Program-made: the position numbers and the translations under genes
Shown: positions 40,480 through 49,007 of the stretch, in pieces
Layout: every line of letters starts with the position of its first letter
How positions within the stretch are numbered: position 1 is the stretch's first letter
The notes under the pieces: model-generated
Seen by the model: the letters and a program-made list of their open reading frames with translations, nothing else
Told to the model about the DNA's origin: nothing
Databases searched by the model: none
NCBI GenBank assembly: GCA_044508835.1
Contig: JBIQHD010000005.1
Coordinates: forward strand, 124,001 to 188,000
Reading direction: 5' to 3'
Source: JAKFDI01 sp044508835
Lineage (GTDB): Bacteria; Pseudomonadota; Gammaproteobacteria; Burkholderiales; Burkholderiaceae_C
Length of the DNA stretch: 64,000 nucleotides

Positions 40480-43443
40480 ATGCTGCTCACACGCAAATCG
40501 TCCGGCGTGGGCGCCGCCGCGCCTTCGTCGTCGCTCGTGGCCGGGCTGGCGCGCGGCGTCTCGCGCGCGATTCCCACCATGGACCGCCGCGCCTTCCTGC
40601 GGCGTTCCGGCCTCGGCGTCGGCACCGGCCTCGCGGTGTCGCAGCTCGCGCTGGTGCAGCGCGCGAAGGCCGCCGATCCGGCGCCGGCCGCCGGCGGCAA
40701 GGGAGAGATCCAGGTGCGCCGCACCGTCTGCGGCCACTGCTCGGTCGGCTGCGCCTCGGACGCCATCGTGGAGAACGGCGTGTGGGTCCGCCAGGAGCCG
40801 GTGTTCGATTCCCCGCTGAACCTGGGCGCGCACTGCGCCAAGGGCGCCGCGCTGCGCGAGCACGGCCACGGCGAGTACCGGCTCAAGTACCCGATGAAGC
40901 TGGTCGACGGCAAGTACCAGCGCATCGGCTGGGACCAGGCCCTGAAGGAAGTGAGCGAGAAGATGCTCGAGCTGAAGAAGCAGAGCGGGCCGGATTCGCT
41001 GTTCCTCGTGGGCTCGTCCAAGCACAACAACGAGCAGTCCTACCTGCTGCGCAAGTGGATCAGCCTGTGGGGCAGCAACAACTGCGACCACCAGGCGCGC
41101 ATCTGCCACTCCACCACGGTCGCGGGCGTCGCGAACACGTGGGGCTACGGCGCGATGACCAACTCCTACAACGACATGCGCAACGCCAAGGCGGCGCTGT
41201 ACATCGGCTCCAACGCGGCCGAGGCGCACCCGGTGTCGATGCTGCACATGCTGCACGCGAAGGAGACGGGCACCAAGATGATCGTGGTCGACCCGCGCCG
41301 CACGCGCACCGCCGCCAAGGCCGACCAGTACATCCGCATCCGCTCGGGCTCGGACATCCCGTTCCTGTTCGGCATGCTGCACCACATCTTCAAGAACGGC
41401 TGGGAGGACAAGAAGTTCATCCACGACCGCGTCTACGGCATGGACAAGGTGCGCGAGGACGTGATGGCCAAGTGGACGCCCGACAAGGTGTTCGAGGCCT
41501 GCGGCGTGCCCGAGGAAGAGGTCTACCTCGCCGCCAAGACCATGGCCGAGAACCGCCCGAGCACGCTGGTGTGGTGCATGGGACAGACGCAGCACAGCAT
41601 CGGCAACGCCATGGTGCGCGCCTCGTGCATCGTGCAGCTCGCGCTCGGCAACATCGGCGTGTCGGGCGGCGGCGCGAACATCTTCCGCGGCCACGACAAC
41701 GTGCAGGGCGCGACCGACGTCGGCCCCAACCCCGATTCGCTGCCCGGCTACTACGGCCTGGCCGACGGCTCGTGGAAGCACTACGCCGCGGTGTGGGACC
41801 TCGACTTCGACTGGATCAAGCAGCAGTACGCGCCGGGCATGATGAACAAGCCGGGCATGACGGTCTCGCGCTGGATCGACGGCGTGCTCGAGAAGAACGA
41901 CCTGATCGACCAGCCCTCGAACCTGCGCGGCCTCGTCTTCTGGGGCCACGCGCCCAACTCGCAGTCGCGCGGCTACGAGATGAAGACGGCGATGGACAAG
42001 CTCGACCTGCTGGTCGTCATCGACCCGTATCCGTCGGCCACCGCCGCCATGGCGGCCATGCCGGGCAAGGACGGCGAGCTCAATCCCAACCGCGCCGTCT
42101 ACCTGCTGCCCGCGTGCACGCAGTTCGAGACCAGCGGGTCGCTCACGGCCTCCAACCGCTCGCTGCAGTGGCGCGAGAAGGTGATCGAGCCGCTGTTCGA
42201 GTCGCGCACCGACCACATGATCGCCTACCAGCTCGCCGAGAAGCTGGGCTTCGGCAAGGAGCTGGTCAAGAGCATGAAGCTCGTCTCCGCCAAGGGCGGC
42301 ATGATGGAGCCCGAGCCCGAATCCATGCTCCGCGAGATCAACCGCAGCAACTGGACCATCGGCTACACCGGCCAGAGCCCCGAGCGGCTGAAGGCGCACA
42401 TGCGCAACATGCACGTCTTCGACGTGAAGACGCTGCGCGCGAAGGGCGGCGTCGACAAGGAGACGGGCTACAAGCTCGACGGCGACTACTTCGGCCTGCC
42501 CTGGCCCTGCTACGGCACGCCCGAGATCAAGCACCCGGGCTCGCCCAACCTGTACGACACGTCCAAGCACATGATGGACGGCGGCGGCAACTTCCGCGCG
42601 AACTTCGGCGTGGAGCGCGACGGCGTCAACCTGCTCGCCGAGGACGGCTCGCACAGCAAGGGCTCGCCCATCACCACCGGCTACCCCGAGTTCGACCACG
42701 TGCTGCTGAAGAAGCTCGGCTGGTGGAACGACCTCACCGAGGCCGAGAAGACCGCCGCCGAAGGCAAGAACTGGAAGACCGACCTGTCCGGCGGCATCCA
42801 GCGCGTGGTGATGGCGCGCGGCTGCCACCCCTGGGGCAACGCCAAGGCGCGCGCGGTGGTGTGGAACTTCCCCGACGGCGTGCCGCAGCACCGCGAGCCC
42901 ATCTACTCCACCCGGCCCGACCTCGTCGACAAGTACCCCACGCACGACGACAAGATGGCCTTCTGGCGCCTGCCCACGCTCTACAGGACGCTGCAGCAGA
43001 AGAACCGCGACATCGGCAAGACCTTCCCGCTCATCATGAGCTCCGGGCGGCTCACCGAGTACGAGGGCGGCGGCGAGGAGACCCGCTCCAACCCGTGGCT
43101 GGCCGAGCTGCAGCCGCACATGTTCGTGGAGATCAACCCGGCCGCCGCCAACGACCGCGGCATCCGCGACGGCGAGGACGTGTGGGTGTCCACGCCCACC
43201 GGCGCGCGGCTGAAGGTCAAGGCGCTGGTCACCGAGCGGGTGGACCGCGGCACGGTCTGGCTGCCCTTCCACTTCTCGGGTCACTGGCAGGGCCTGGACA
43301 TGCTGCCCTACTACCCCGAAGGCGCCCACCCGGTGGTGCGCGGCGAGGCGGTCAACACCGGCACCACCTACGGCTACGACAGCGTGACGATGATGCAGGA
43401 GACCAAGACCACGGTGTGTCAGGTCGAGAGAGCCACCGCCTGA
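40480..43443 (+). CDS. Formate dehydrogenase catalytic (alpha) subunit, Tat-exported
   Basis: A 987-aa molybdo/tungsto-bisPGD enzyme. The Tat leader has D-R-R-A-F-L-R-R-S at residues 35-43 after a long n-region. A [4Fe-4S] cluster is ligated by Cys84, 87, 91 and 120 (C-G-H-C-S-V-G-C). The metal ligand is probably Cys210 in A-R-I-C-H-S; no selenocysteine. It oxidises formate to CO2 in the periplasm and passes electrons through the Fe-S subunit to the cytochrome b subunit and the quinone pool. AGGAGG precedes the ATG at 40480; an internal ATG at 40579 would give a shorter leader. Confidence 0.92.
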   Translation: MLLTRKSSGVGAAAPSSSLVAGLARGVSRAIPTMDRRAFLRRSGLGVGTGLAVSQLALVQRAKAADPAPAAGGKGEIQVRRTVCGHCSVGCASDAIVENGVWVRQEPVFDSPLNLGAHCAKGAALREHGHGEYRLKYPMKLVDGKYQRIGWDQALKEVSEKMLELKKQSGPDSLFLVGSSKHNNEQSYLLRKWISLWGSNNCDHQARICHSTTVAGVANTWGYGAMTNSYNDMRNAKAALYIGSNAAEAHPVSMLHMLHAKETGTKMIVVDPRRTRTAAKADQYIRIRSGSDIPFLFGMLHHIFKNGWEDKKFIHDRVYGMDKVREDVMAKWTPDKVFEACGVPEEEVYLAAKTMAENRPSTLVWCMGQTQHSIGNAMVRASCIVQLALGNIGVSGGGANIFRGHDNVQGATDVGPNPDSLPGYYGLADGSWKHYAAVWDLDFDWIKQQYAPGMMNKPGMTVSRWIDGVLEKNDLIDQPSNLRGLVFWGHAPNSQSRGYEMKTAMDKLDLLVVIDPYPSATAAMAAMPGKDGELNPNRAVYLLPACTQFETSGSLTASNRSLQWREKVIEPLFESRTDHMIAYQLAEKLGFGKELVKSMKLVSAKGGMMEPEPESMLREINRSNWTIGYTGQSPERLKAHMRNMHVFDVKTLRAKGGVDKETGYKLDGDYFGLPWPCYGTPEIKHPGSPNLYDTSKHMMDGGGNFRANFGVERDGVNLLAEDGSHSKGSPITTGYPEFDHVLLKKLGWWNDLTEAEKTAAEGKNWKTDLSGGIQRVVMARGCHPWGNAKARAVVWNFPDGVPQHREPIYSTRPDLVDKYPTHDDKMAFWRLPTLYRTLQQKNRDIGKTFPLIMSSGRLTEYEGGGEETRSNPWLAELQPHMFVEINPAAANDRGIRDGEDVWVSTPTGARLKVKALVTERVDRGTVWLPFHFSGHWQGLDMLPYYPEGAHPVVRGEAVNTGTTYGYDSVTMMQETKTTVCQVERATA

Positions 43444-43454
43444 ATGAACGACAA

Positions 43455-43516
43455 CCCCCACGCTCGCTTCGCTCACTGCCCCCCGGGGGGGCGCCAGTCC
43501 GCTTGGGGCGGCCCGG
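43455..43516. repeat. GC-rich REP-like palindromic element
   Basis: In the 108-bp gap between the catalytic and Fe-S subunit genes. It holds GCTCGCTTCGCTCAC and GCCCCCCGGGGGGGC (43478-43492), followed by a second C/G-rich dyad. Similar interspersed elements are common between genes of Comamonadaceae-like genomes. It could act as a mRNA stabiliser or partial terminator inside the operon. Confidence 0.55.
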
Positions 43517-43551
43517 CGTGGACTGGGAACTGAACACACACGGAGACGCCC

Positions 43552-44178
43552 ATGGCCCGAATGAAATTCATCTGCGACGCCGAGCGCTGCATCGAGTGCA
43601 ACGGCTGCGTCACCGCCTGCAAGCAGGAGAACAACATCCCCTGGGGCGTGAACCGCCGCCGCGTGGTCACGCTCAACGACGGGCAGCCGGGCGAGAAGTC
43701 GATCTCGGTGGCCTGCATGCACTGCTCCGACGCGCCCTGCATGGCCGTGTGCCCGGTCGACTGCTTCTACCGCACCGACGAAGGCGTGGTGCTGCACGAC
43801 AAGGACACCTGCATCGGCTGCGGCTACTGCTCCTACGCCTGCCCGTTCGGGGCGCCGCAGTTCCCGAAGAACGGCACCTTCGGCCTGCGCGGCAAGATGG
43901 ACAAGTGCACCTTCTGCGCCGGCGGCCCCGAGGCCAACGGCAGCGAGGCCGAGAACGAAAAGTACGGCCGCAACCGGCTGTCCGAGGGCAAGCTGCCCGC
44001 CTGCGCCGAGATGTGCTCGACCAAGGCCCTGCTCGGCGGCGACGGCGACGTGATCGCCGACATCCTGCGCACCCGCGTGCTCAGCCGCGGCAAGGGCAGC
44101 GAGGTCTGGGGCTGGGGCACGGCCTACGGCCGGCCCACGGCCAACGGCGGCACCGCCGGCAACGGAGCGAAGAAATGA
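43552..44178 (+). CDS. Formate dehydrogenase iron-sulfur (beta) subunit
   Basis: A 208-aa four-cluster ferredoxin of the FdoH/FdnH/Fdh3B class. Motifs: C-I-E-C-N-G-C-V-T-A-C near residues 13-23, C-M-H-C-S-D-A-P-C-M-A-V-C-P near 55-68, C-I-G-C-G-Y-C-S-Y-A-C-P near 87-98, and C-T-F-C with the later C-A-E-M-C (about 122-151). No signal of its own; it is presumably exported with the catalytic subunit. It overlaps the lipoprotein gene by 4 bp. No C-terminal membrane anchor is visible. Confidence 0.9.
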   Translation: MARMKFICDAERCIECNGCVTACKQENNIPWGVNRRRVVTLNDGQPGEKSISVACMHCSDAPCMAVCPVDCFYRTDEGVVLHDKDTCIGCGYCSYACPFGAPQFPKNGTFGLRGKMDKCTFCAGGPEANGSEAENEKYGRNRLSEGKLPACAEMCSTKALLGGDGDVIADILRTRVLSRGKGSEVWGWGTAYGRPTANGGTAGNGAKK

Positions 44179-44420
44179 GCGCCCGCGCATGGCTCGGCGC
44201 CGTTGCCGGCGCGGCGCTGCTGGCGCTCTCGGCCTGCTCCGAGAAGCCGCAGACGCCGGCCAACGACGGCCGCAACAGCGGGGTCGACGCCAAGGCCTGG
44301 AGCCAATCCGACAGCGCCCGGCCCGCCTTCCTCGCCCCCGGCTGGACGCCCGGCGACCAGGCGAGCTGGGAGGAGCAGATCCACCACCGCAACCAGTCGC
44401 AGAACGAGTACAAGCGCTGA
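44175..44420 (+). CDS. Small lipoprotein of the formate dehydrogenase operon, 81 aa
   Basis: A short signal peptide ends in a lipobox, L-S-A-C at residues 18-21, so the mature part (about 60 residues) should be anchored by Cys21. The rest is polar and holds W-S-Q-S-D-S-A-R-P and a C-terminal W-E-E-Q-I-H-H-R-N-Q-S-Q-N-E-Y. Unrecognised family. It is coupled to the Fe-S subunit (ATGA) and lies between it and the cytochrome gene, so it is probably an accessory subunit of the periplasmic FDH. Confidence 0.75.
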   Translation: MSARAWLGAVAGAALLALSACSEKPQTPANDGRNSGVDAKAWSQSDSARPAFLAPGWTPGDQASWEEQIHHRNQSQNEYKR

Positions 44421-44438
44421 GCCGCAGGAGACCCCGCC

Positions 44439-45599
44439 ATGCATTGCCCGCGCCTGCGTTTCATGCGGCCCCCCTGGGGGCTGGCCGCCGGCCTGATGCT
44501 CGCGCTCGCGGTGCTGCTGCCCGGCGCCGCCTTCGCGCAGGACACCGGCGACGCCGCGAAGGCCGGCCCGCCCGCCGGCTTCGTGGCGCCCGAGCTGCCC
44601 AGGCCCGACGAGACCAACGCCGAGCGCGCGCGCAGCCAGCCCGGCAACAACGCGCCGTTCTGGCGCGGCGTGCGCAACTCGGGCGACGCGCCCGGGCGCA
44701 TCGCGGTGGAAGGGCGCGAGATGGGCGTGCTCGTCCAATCCTTCGTGCAGTACCCCGGCGCCGACTTCACCAACGCCGGCGAGGCGTGGCGCCAGGTGCG
44801 CAACCACTGGATCATTCCCTACGGCGCCGCGCTGATGGGCATCGTCGTGCTCGCCATCGCGCTGTACTACTTCGCCAAGGGGCCGCTCGGCGGGCGCCAC
44901 TCCGGCAACGGCCGGATCGAGCGCTTCACCTACTTCGAGCGCGCCGCGCACTGGGCCAACGCCATCGCCTTCGTGGCGCTGGCCGTCTCGGGCCTGGTGA
45001 TGGCCTTCGGCAAGTTCTTCCTGCTGCCCCTGCTCGGCGGCACCCTGTTCGGGCTGCTCACCTACGGCCTGAAGACGCTGCACAACTTCGTCGGGCCGCT
45101 GTTCGTGGTGTCGCTCGTCATCATCTTCCTCACCTTCGTGCGCAGCAACTGGCCGACGCGCGACGATGCCGTGTGGCTCAAGCGCGCCGGCGGCCTGTTC
45201 AGCGGCCACGAGCCGCCCTCGGGGCGCTTCAACGCCGGCGAGAAGATCGTGTTCTGGCTCGGCGTGTTCCTGCTCGGCATCGTCGTCGTCGCCTCCGGCC
45301 TGGTGCTCGACCACCTGGTCCCGGGCCTGCTCTACCTGCGCGGCGACATGCAGATCGCGCACATGATCCACGCCACCGCGGCCGTGCTGATGATCTGCGT
45401 GTTCCTCGGCCACATCTACCTCGGCACCCTCGGCATGCGCGGCGCCTACCGTGCCATGAAGACGGGCTACGTCGACGACGGCTGGGCCGCCGAGCACCAC
45501 AAGCTCTGGTACGACGACATCAAGGCCGGCAGGATTCCCGCGCAGCGCAGCGCGCCGCCGCCGGCCCGGCCCGCGGACCCCGCCGTCGCCCCGCGCTGA
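44439..45599 (+). CDS. Formate dehydrogenase cytochrome b (gamma) subunit
   Basis: A 386-aa membrane protein. Signal peptide about residues 1-34 (cut A-F-A-Q-D), a periplasmic segment of about 80 residues, then transmembrane helices near 126-146, 176-192, 214-234 and 276-340. Histidines that could bind haem include H-W-A-N near 172, H-N-F-V-G near 215, and H-M-I-H and H-I-Y-L in the last pair of helices. The extended N-terminal periplasmic domain is typical of the FDH-gamma of this group. It links the periplasmic FDH to ubiquinone. Confidence 0.88.
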   Translation: MHCPRLRFMRPPWGLAAGLMLALAVLLPGAAFAQDTGDAAKAGPPAGFVAPELPRPDETNAERARSQPGNNAPFWRGVRNSGDAPGRIAVEGREMGVLVQSFVQYPGADFTNAGEAWRQVRNHWIIPYGAALMGIVVLAIALYYFAKGPLGGRHSGNGRIERFTYFERAAHWANAIAFVALAVSGLVMAFGKFFLLPLLGGTLFGLLTYGLKTLHNFVGPLFVVSLVIIFLTFVRSNWPTRDDAVWLKRAGGLFSGHEPPSGRFNAGEKIVFWLGVFLLGIVVVASGLVLDHLVPGLLYLRGDMQIAHMIHATAAVLMICVFLGHIYLGTLGMRGAYRAMKTGYVDDGWAAEHHKLWYDDIKAGRIPAQRSAPPPARPADPAVAPR

Positions 45600-45620
45600 C
45601 TCCACCCACCGAGGACTGCC

Positions 45621-46007
45621 ATGCGTCTCGCCCTCCTGTGCCTGCTGACCGCGCTCGCCGCGCCCGCCCTCGCCGCGCTGCCGCCGCCCAGCGACGCCGC
45701 CAAGGCGCAGGCCGCGGAGAAGGCCGCCAAGGCCGCCTGGGCCGGCAAGGTGGACGCCTACAAGCTCTGCCAGGCGCAGGATGCGGCCGTCGCCAACTAC
45801 CACGCCTACGTCCGGCAGCACGGCCAGCAGGCCCCCGAAGGCGCGCACATGCCGGCCTGCGTCGACCCGGGCCCGTTCAGCGCGGCACAGGCGCCGCAGC
45901 GGCCGCTGGAAGCGTCGGGCGCGCACTCGCCCGCGGAGACGGCCGCCAAGCCGCCCGGCTCGCAGGCCACGCAGAGCGAGATCGACGGCAAGGTGCAGAA
46001 GAAGTAG
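45621..46007 (+). CDS. Hypothetical periplasmic protein downstream of the FDH cytochrome
   Basis: A 128-aa protein with a clear signal peptide (cut A-L-A-A near residues 16-19). An Ala/Lys-rich helical stretch follows (about 24-42), then two Cys (near 50 and 80), then a Pro/Ala/Gln-rich disordered tail. No family recognised. It lies 21 bp after the cytochrome gene, so it is part of the same operon. The two Cys could form a disulfide or bind a metal. Confidence 0.7.
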   Translation: MRLALLCLLTALAAPALAALPPPSDAAKAQAAEKAAKAAWAGKVDAYKLCQAQDAAVANYHAYVRQHGQQAPEGAHMPACVDPGPFSAAQAPQRPLEASGAHSPAETAAKPPGSQATQSEIDGKVQKK

Positions 46008-46065
46008 CCCCCGCCCGCAGCGCGCGCCGCGCCCTGCGGCGCGTCCGTTTGCGTACAGTCGACCG

Positions 46066-46932
46066 ATGCCGACGCCCGCACCAGCCGCTTCCGACGCCAG
46101 CCCGCGCCTCACGTCAGCCAGCGCCCCGCTCATGCGCGAGATCGAGGTGCGCGACGAATTCGGCGCCTCGCGCCGCATCTCCATCCCGGCCGAACGCGCA
46201 CTGACGGTGTTCGTCGACAACCGCGAGCTCGTCACGCTGATGACGCTGGGCGCCTCGCCCGAGCTGCTGGTGCTGGGCTACCTGCGCAACCAGCGGTTGG
46301 TCGACACGGTGGCCGACATCCACTCCGTCACCGTCGACTGGGAGGTGCAGGCCGCCGCCGTCAGGACGCGCGCCGGCATCGAGCGCTTCGACGAGAAGAC
46401 GGCCAGGCGCGTGGTCACCACCGGCTGCGGCCAGGGCACGGTGTTCGGCGACCTGATGGGCGAGGTCGATTCGCTGCGGCTGCCGCCGGCGGACGATCCC
46501 GCCGCCCGCCTGAGCCAGCGCACGCTGTACGCCCTGCTCGACGCCATCCGCGTGCAGGAGACGACGTACAAGTCGGCCGGCTCGGTGCACGGCTGCGCCC
46601 TCTTCCGGCAGGACGAGCTGCTGTTCTTCGTCGAGGACGTGGGCCGCCACAACGCCATCGACACCATTGCCGGCTGGATGTGGCTGCACGGCGTGGAAGG
46701 CGGCGACAAGATCTTCTACACGACCGGGCGGCTGACCAGCGAGATGGTCATCAAGTCGGCGCAGATGGGCGTGCCCATCATCGTCTCGCGCAGCGGCATC
46801 ACGCAGATGGGGCACGAGGTCGCCGCGCGGCTCGGCCTGGCGCTGTTCGGGCGCGCGACGAACCGGCACTTCATCTGCTACGGCGGCTTCGAGCGCTTCG
46901 ACGCGCAGCCCGAGCCGCCGCGCGCCGGCTGA
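46066..46932 (+). CDS. fdhD: Formate dehydrogenase accessory protein FdhD
   Basis: A 288-aa FdhD. In E. coli FdhD carries sulfur from IscS to the molybdenum cofactor before its insertion into FDH and uses two cysteines in a C-x-x-C loop. Here the loop reads T-T-G-C-G-Q-G, with Cys121 present but Gly at 124 instead of the second Cys. Other family segments are intact: E-D-V-G-R-H-N-A-I-D near 194-203 and T-G-R-L-T-S-E-M near 225-232. The ATG at 46066 is favoured by context. It converges on moeA with 6 bp between stops. Confidence 0.9.
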   Translation: MPTPAPAASDASPRLTSASAPLMREIEVRDEFGASRRISIPAERALTVFVDNRELVTLMTLGASPELLVLGYLRNQRLVDTVADIHSVTVDWEVQAAAVRTRAGIERFDEKTARRVVTTGCGQGTVFGDLMGEVDSLRLPPADDPAARLSQRTLYALLDAIRVQETTYKSAGSVHGCALFRQDELLFFVEDVGRHNAIDTIAGWMWLHGVEGGDKIFYTTGRLTSEMVIKSAQMGVPIIVSRSGITQMGHEVAARLGLALFGRATNRHFICYGGFERFDAQPEPPRAG

Positions 46933-46938
46933 CGGCCG

Positions 46939-48240
46939 CTACACCAGCCCGTCGAACAGCACCACGTCCACCGGGTCGCCCGCCGCCACGTCGCCCTGCG
47001 CGTGGCCCAGCACGACCAGCGCGTTGGCCTCGCTCATGCTGCGCAGGATGCCCGAGCCTTGCGAGCCGGTGATGCGCACGCACGGGCGGCCGTCGGCGTC
47101 GCGGGTGACGATGCCGCGCTGGTACTCCGTGCGGCCGGGCTTCTTGCGGATGGCCCGGGCGCTCGCCGCGCGCAGCATGGGCAGCGGCTCGGCCGCGGCG
47201 CCGCTCATCGCCAGCAGCGCGTTGCGCACGAAGGCATAGAAGGTCACCATCACCGCCACCGGGTTGCCGGGCAGGCCGAAGAGGATGGCCTGGCGCCCGC
47301 CGGCGGCGATGCGGCCGATGGCCATGGGCCGGCCCGGGCGCATGGCGATGCGCCAGAACAGCACGTCGCCGAGGCTGGCCATCACCGCCTTGGTGTGGTC
47401 GGCCTCGCCCACGCTCACGCCGCCCGAGGTGATGACGGCGTCGGCGCTCCCGGCGGCGGCGCGGAAGGCGGCGTCGAGCGCGGCCGGCTCGTCGCGCACC
47501 ACGCCCATGTCGAGCACCTCGACGCCCAGGCGCTGCAGCATGGCCCACAGCGTGTAGCGGTTGCTGTCGTACACGCAGCCGGCCTCCAGCGGCTCGCCGA
47601 TCGAGCGCAGCTCGTCGCCGGTGGAGAAGAAGGCGACGCGCAGGCGGCGGCGCACCGGCACCTCGGCATGGCCGAGCGAGGCGAGCAGGCCCAGGTCCGC
47701 GGGCCGCAGCACGCGGCCGGCGCGCAGCGCGGCCTCGCCGCGGGCCAGGTCCTCGCCGGCGAGGCGCCGGTTGTCGCCCGCGCGCACCACGCCCGGCGGC
47801 ACGGTGACGTGCGTCTCGCCGTCGGGCTGGACGAACTCCTGCGGCACGACGGTGTCCAGGCCGGCGGGCATCACCGCACCGGTCATGATGCGCACGCACT
47901 GGCCCGCGGCCACCGCGCCGCCCTCGAACCGCTGCCCGGCGAGGCCGGTGCCCACCACCTCGAAGCGCGCGGGCCGCGCCGCGTCGAGCTCGGCGCCGCG
48001 CAGCGCGTAGCCGTCCATGGCGGAGTTGTCGTGCGCCGGCACGTCGATGCCCGAAACGACGTCGTGCGCCAGCACGCGGCCCAGCGCCGAGCGGATGGCG
48101 AGCCGCTCCACCGCCTCGACCCGCGGCACGAGGCGGGCAATGAAGTCCTGCGCCTTGTCCACCGGCAGCGCCTTCGGGTCGTAGCCGCTGACGCAGGAGG
48201 CGATCTCCTGCAGCGACGGCAGCGGTGCATTCGCGCTCAT
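46939..48240 (-). CDS. moeA: Molybdopterin molybdotransferase MoeA
   Basis: A 433-aa protein that inserts molybdate (or tungstate) into adenylated molybdopterin. Matching segments: D-N-S-A-M-D-G-Y-A near residues 71-79, I-M-T-G-A-V-M-P-A-G near 117-126, and S-T-G-D-E-L near 202-207. T-S-G-G-V-S-V-G near 265-272 and L-P-G-N-P-V-A near 320-326 are also conserved. Complete length. It overlaps the mobA stop by 4 bp (ATGA), so the two are coupled. Confidence 0.93.
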   Translation of the reverse strand: MSANAPLPSLQEIASCVSGYDPKALPVDKAQDFIARLVPRVEAVERLAIRSALGRVLAHDVVSGIDVPAHDNSAMDGYALRGAELDAARPARFEVVGTGLAGQRFEGGAVAAGQCVRIMTGAVMPAGLDTVVPQEFVQPDGETHVTVPPGVVRAGDNRRLAGEDLARGEAALRAGRVLRPADLGLLASLGHAEVPVRRRLRVAFFSTGDELRSIGEPLEAGCVYDSNRYTLWAMLQRLGVEVLDMGVVRDEPAALDAAFRAAAGSADAVITSGGVSVGEADHTKAVMASLGDVLFWRIAMRPGRPMAIGRIAAGGRQAILFGLPGNPVAVMVTFYAFVRNALLAMSGAAAEPLPMLRAASARAIRKKPGRTEYQRGIVTRDADGRPCVRITGSQGSGILRSMSEANALVVLGHAQGDVAAGDPVDVVLFDGLV

Positions 48241-48857
48241 CGCGGCGCTCCCGGCGATGCGGCGTCCTGCTGCAGCTGCTGCAGCTCGGCCGCCGTGTTG
48301 GCGTTGGCGAAGGCCCGCGCGTCGTCGAACACCACCTCCACGCAGCGGTGGCGGGCGGTCCACTTGTCGATCTTGCGCTGGCCTTCCTGCGTGAAGCGCA
48401 CCAGGCTTTCCATCAGCCCCGCCTTCATCAGGCAGAACACCGGATGCACCTGCCGCACGCCGCCTTCGAGCGTGGCCGCCATGGCGATGTCGGCGTCCTG
48501 CGCCTGCAGGCCGTCGGCGAGCCGCCGCACGAGGTCCTCGGGGAACAGCGGCGAGTCGCAGGGCACGGTGACGAGGTACGGCGTCTCGCAGCGCTCCAGC
48601 CCGGTCAGGAAGCCGGCCAGCGGCCCGGCGTAGTCGGGCAGCACGTCGGGCCACACCGGCACGCCCATCGACTCGTAGGCGCCGAGGTTGCGGTTGGCGT
48701 TGACCATGACCGTGCCCACCTGCGGCGACAGGCGCATCAGCGCATGCATCGCCATCGGCAGGCCGCGGTGGTTCTGCAGCCCCTTGTCGACGCCGCCCAT
48801 GCGGCTGCCGCGGCCGCCGGCGAGGATGAGGCCCGTGATGTGTGTGCGTTCGATCAT
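48237..48857 (-). CDS. mobA: Molybdenum cofactor guanylyltransferase MobA
   Basis: A 206-aa nucleotidyltransferase. The GTP-binding L-I-L-A-G-G-R-G-S-R-M-G-G near residues 10-22 with K25 just after it, and the later P-C-D-S-P near 99-103, are classic MobA. It attaches GMP to molybdopterin to make the bis-guanine dinucleotide form needed by both FDHs in this window. The start at 48857 (MIERTHITG) places the nucleotide loop at the usual distance. Confidence 0.92.
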   Translation of the reverse strand: MIERTHITGLILAGGRGSRMGGVDKGLQNHRGLPMAMHALMRLSPQVGTVMVNANRNLGAYESMGVPVWPDVLPDYAGPLAGFLTGLERCETPYLVTVPCDSPLFPEDLVRRLADGLQAQDADIAMAATLEGGVRQVHPVFCLMKAGLMESLVRFTQEGQRKIDKWTARHRCVEVVFDDARAFANANTAAELQQLQQDAASPGAPR

Positions 48858-48970
48858 GGCGTGGGGACAGGCATCGCGATGCTGCGATGCATTCTGCCCT
48901 CGGCCATCATCCCGCCACCGGGTCCCCATCAAGCCAACACCGCGGATCCGGCTCCGCCGGTCCGCCGGTG

Positions 48971-49007
48971 TGCCCCCTGGGGGGCGCGCGAAGCGCGTAG
49001 GGGGGCC
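48971..49007. repeat. GC-rich REP-like palindromic element next to tupA stop
   Basis: Nested short dyads (CCCCCTGGGGGG; GCGCGCGAAGCGCGT) fill the last part of the 150-bp gap between mobA and tupA. Related in style to the element at 43455. On the minus strand it follows the tupA stop directly, so it may end the tup transcript. Confidence 0.5.

Noticed and set aside
40426..44190. A very long open frame (over 1,200 codons) on the minus strand opposite the FDH genes
   Set aside because: It is antisense to strongly conserved FDH subunits, rich in His/Ala/Arg as expected for a shadow of GC-rich codons, and has no domain or ribosome-binding signal.
44450..44480. A C/G palindrome in the start of the FDH cytochrome gene as a third REP element
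   Set aside because: It is short and lies inside coding sequence for a normal signal peptide; chance in GC-rich DNA is enough.
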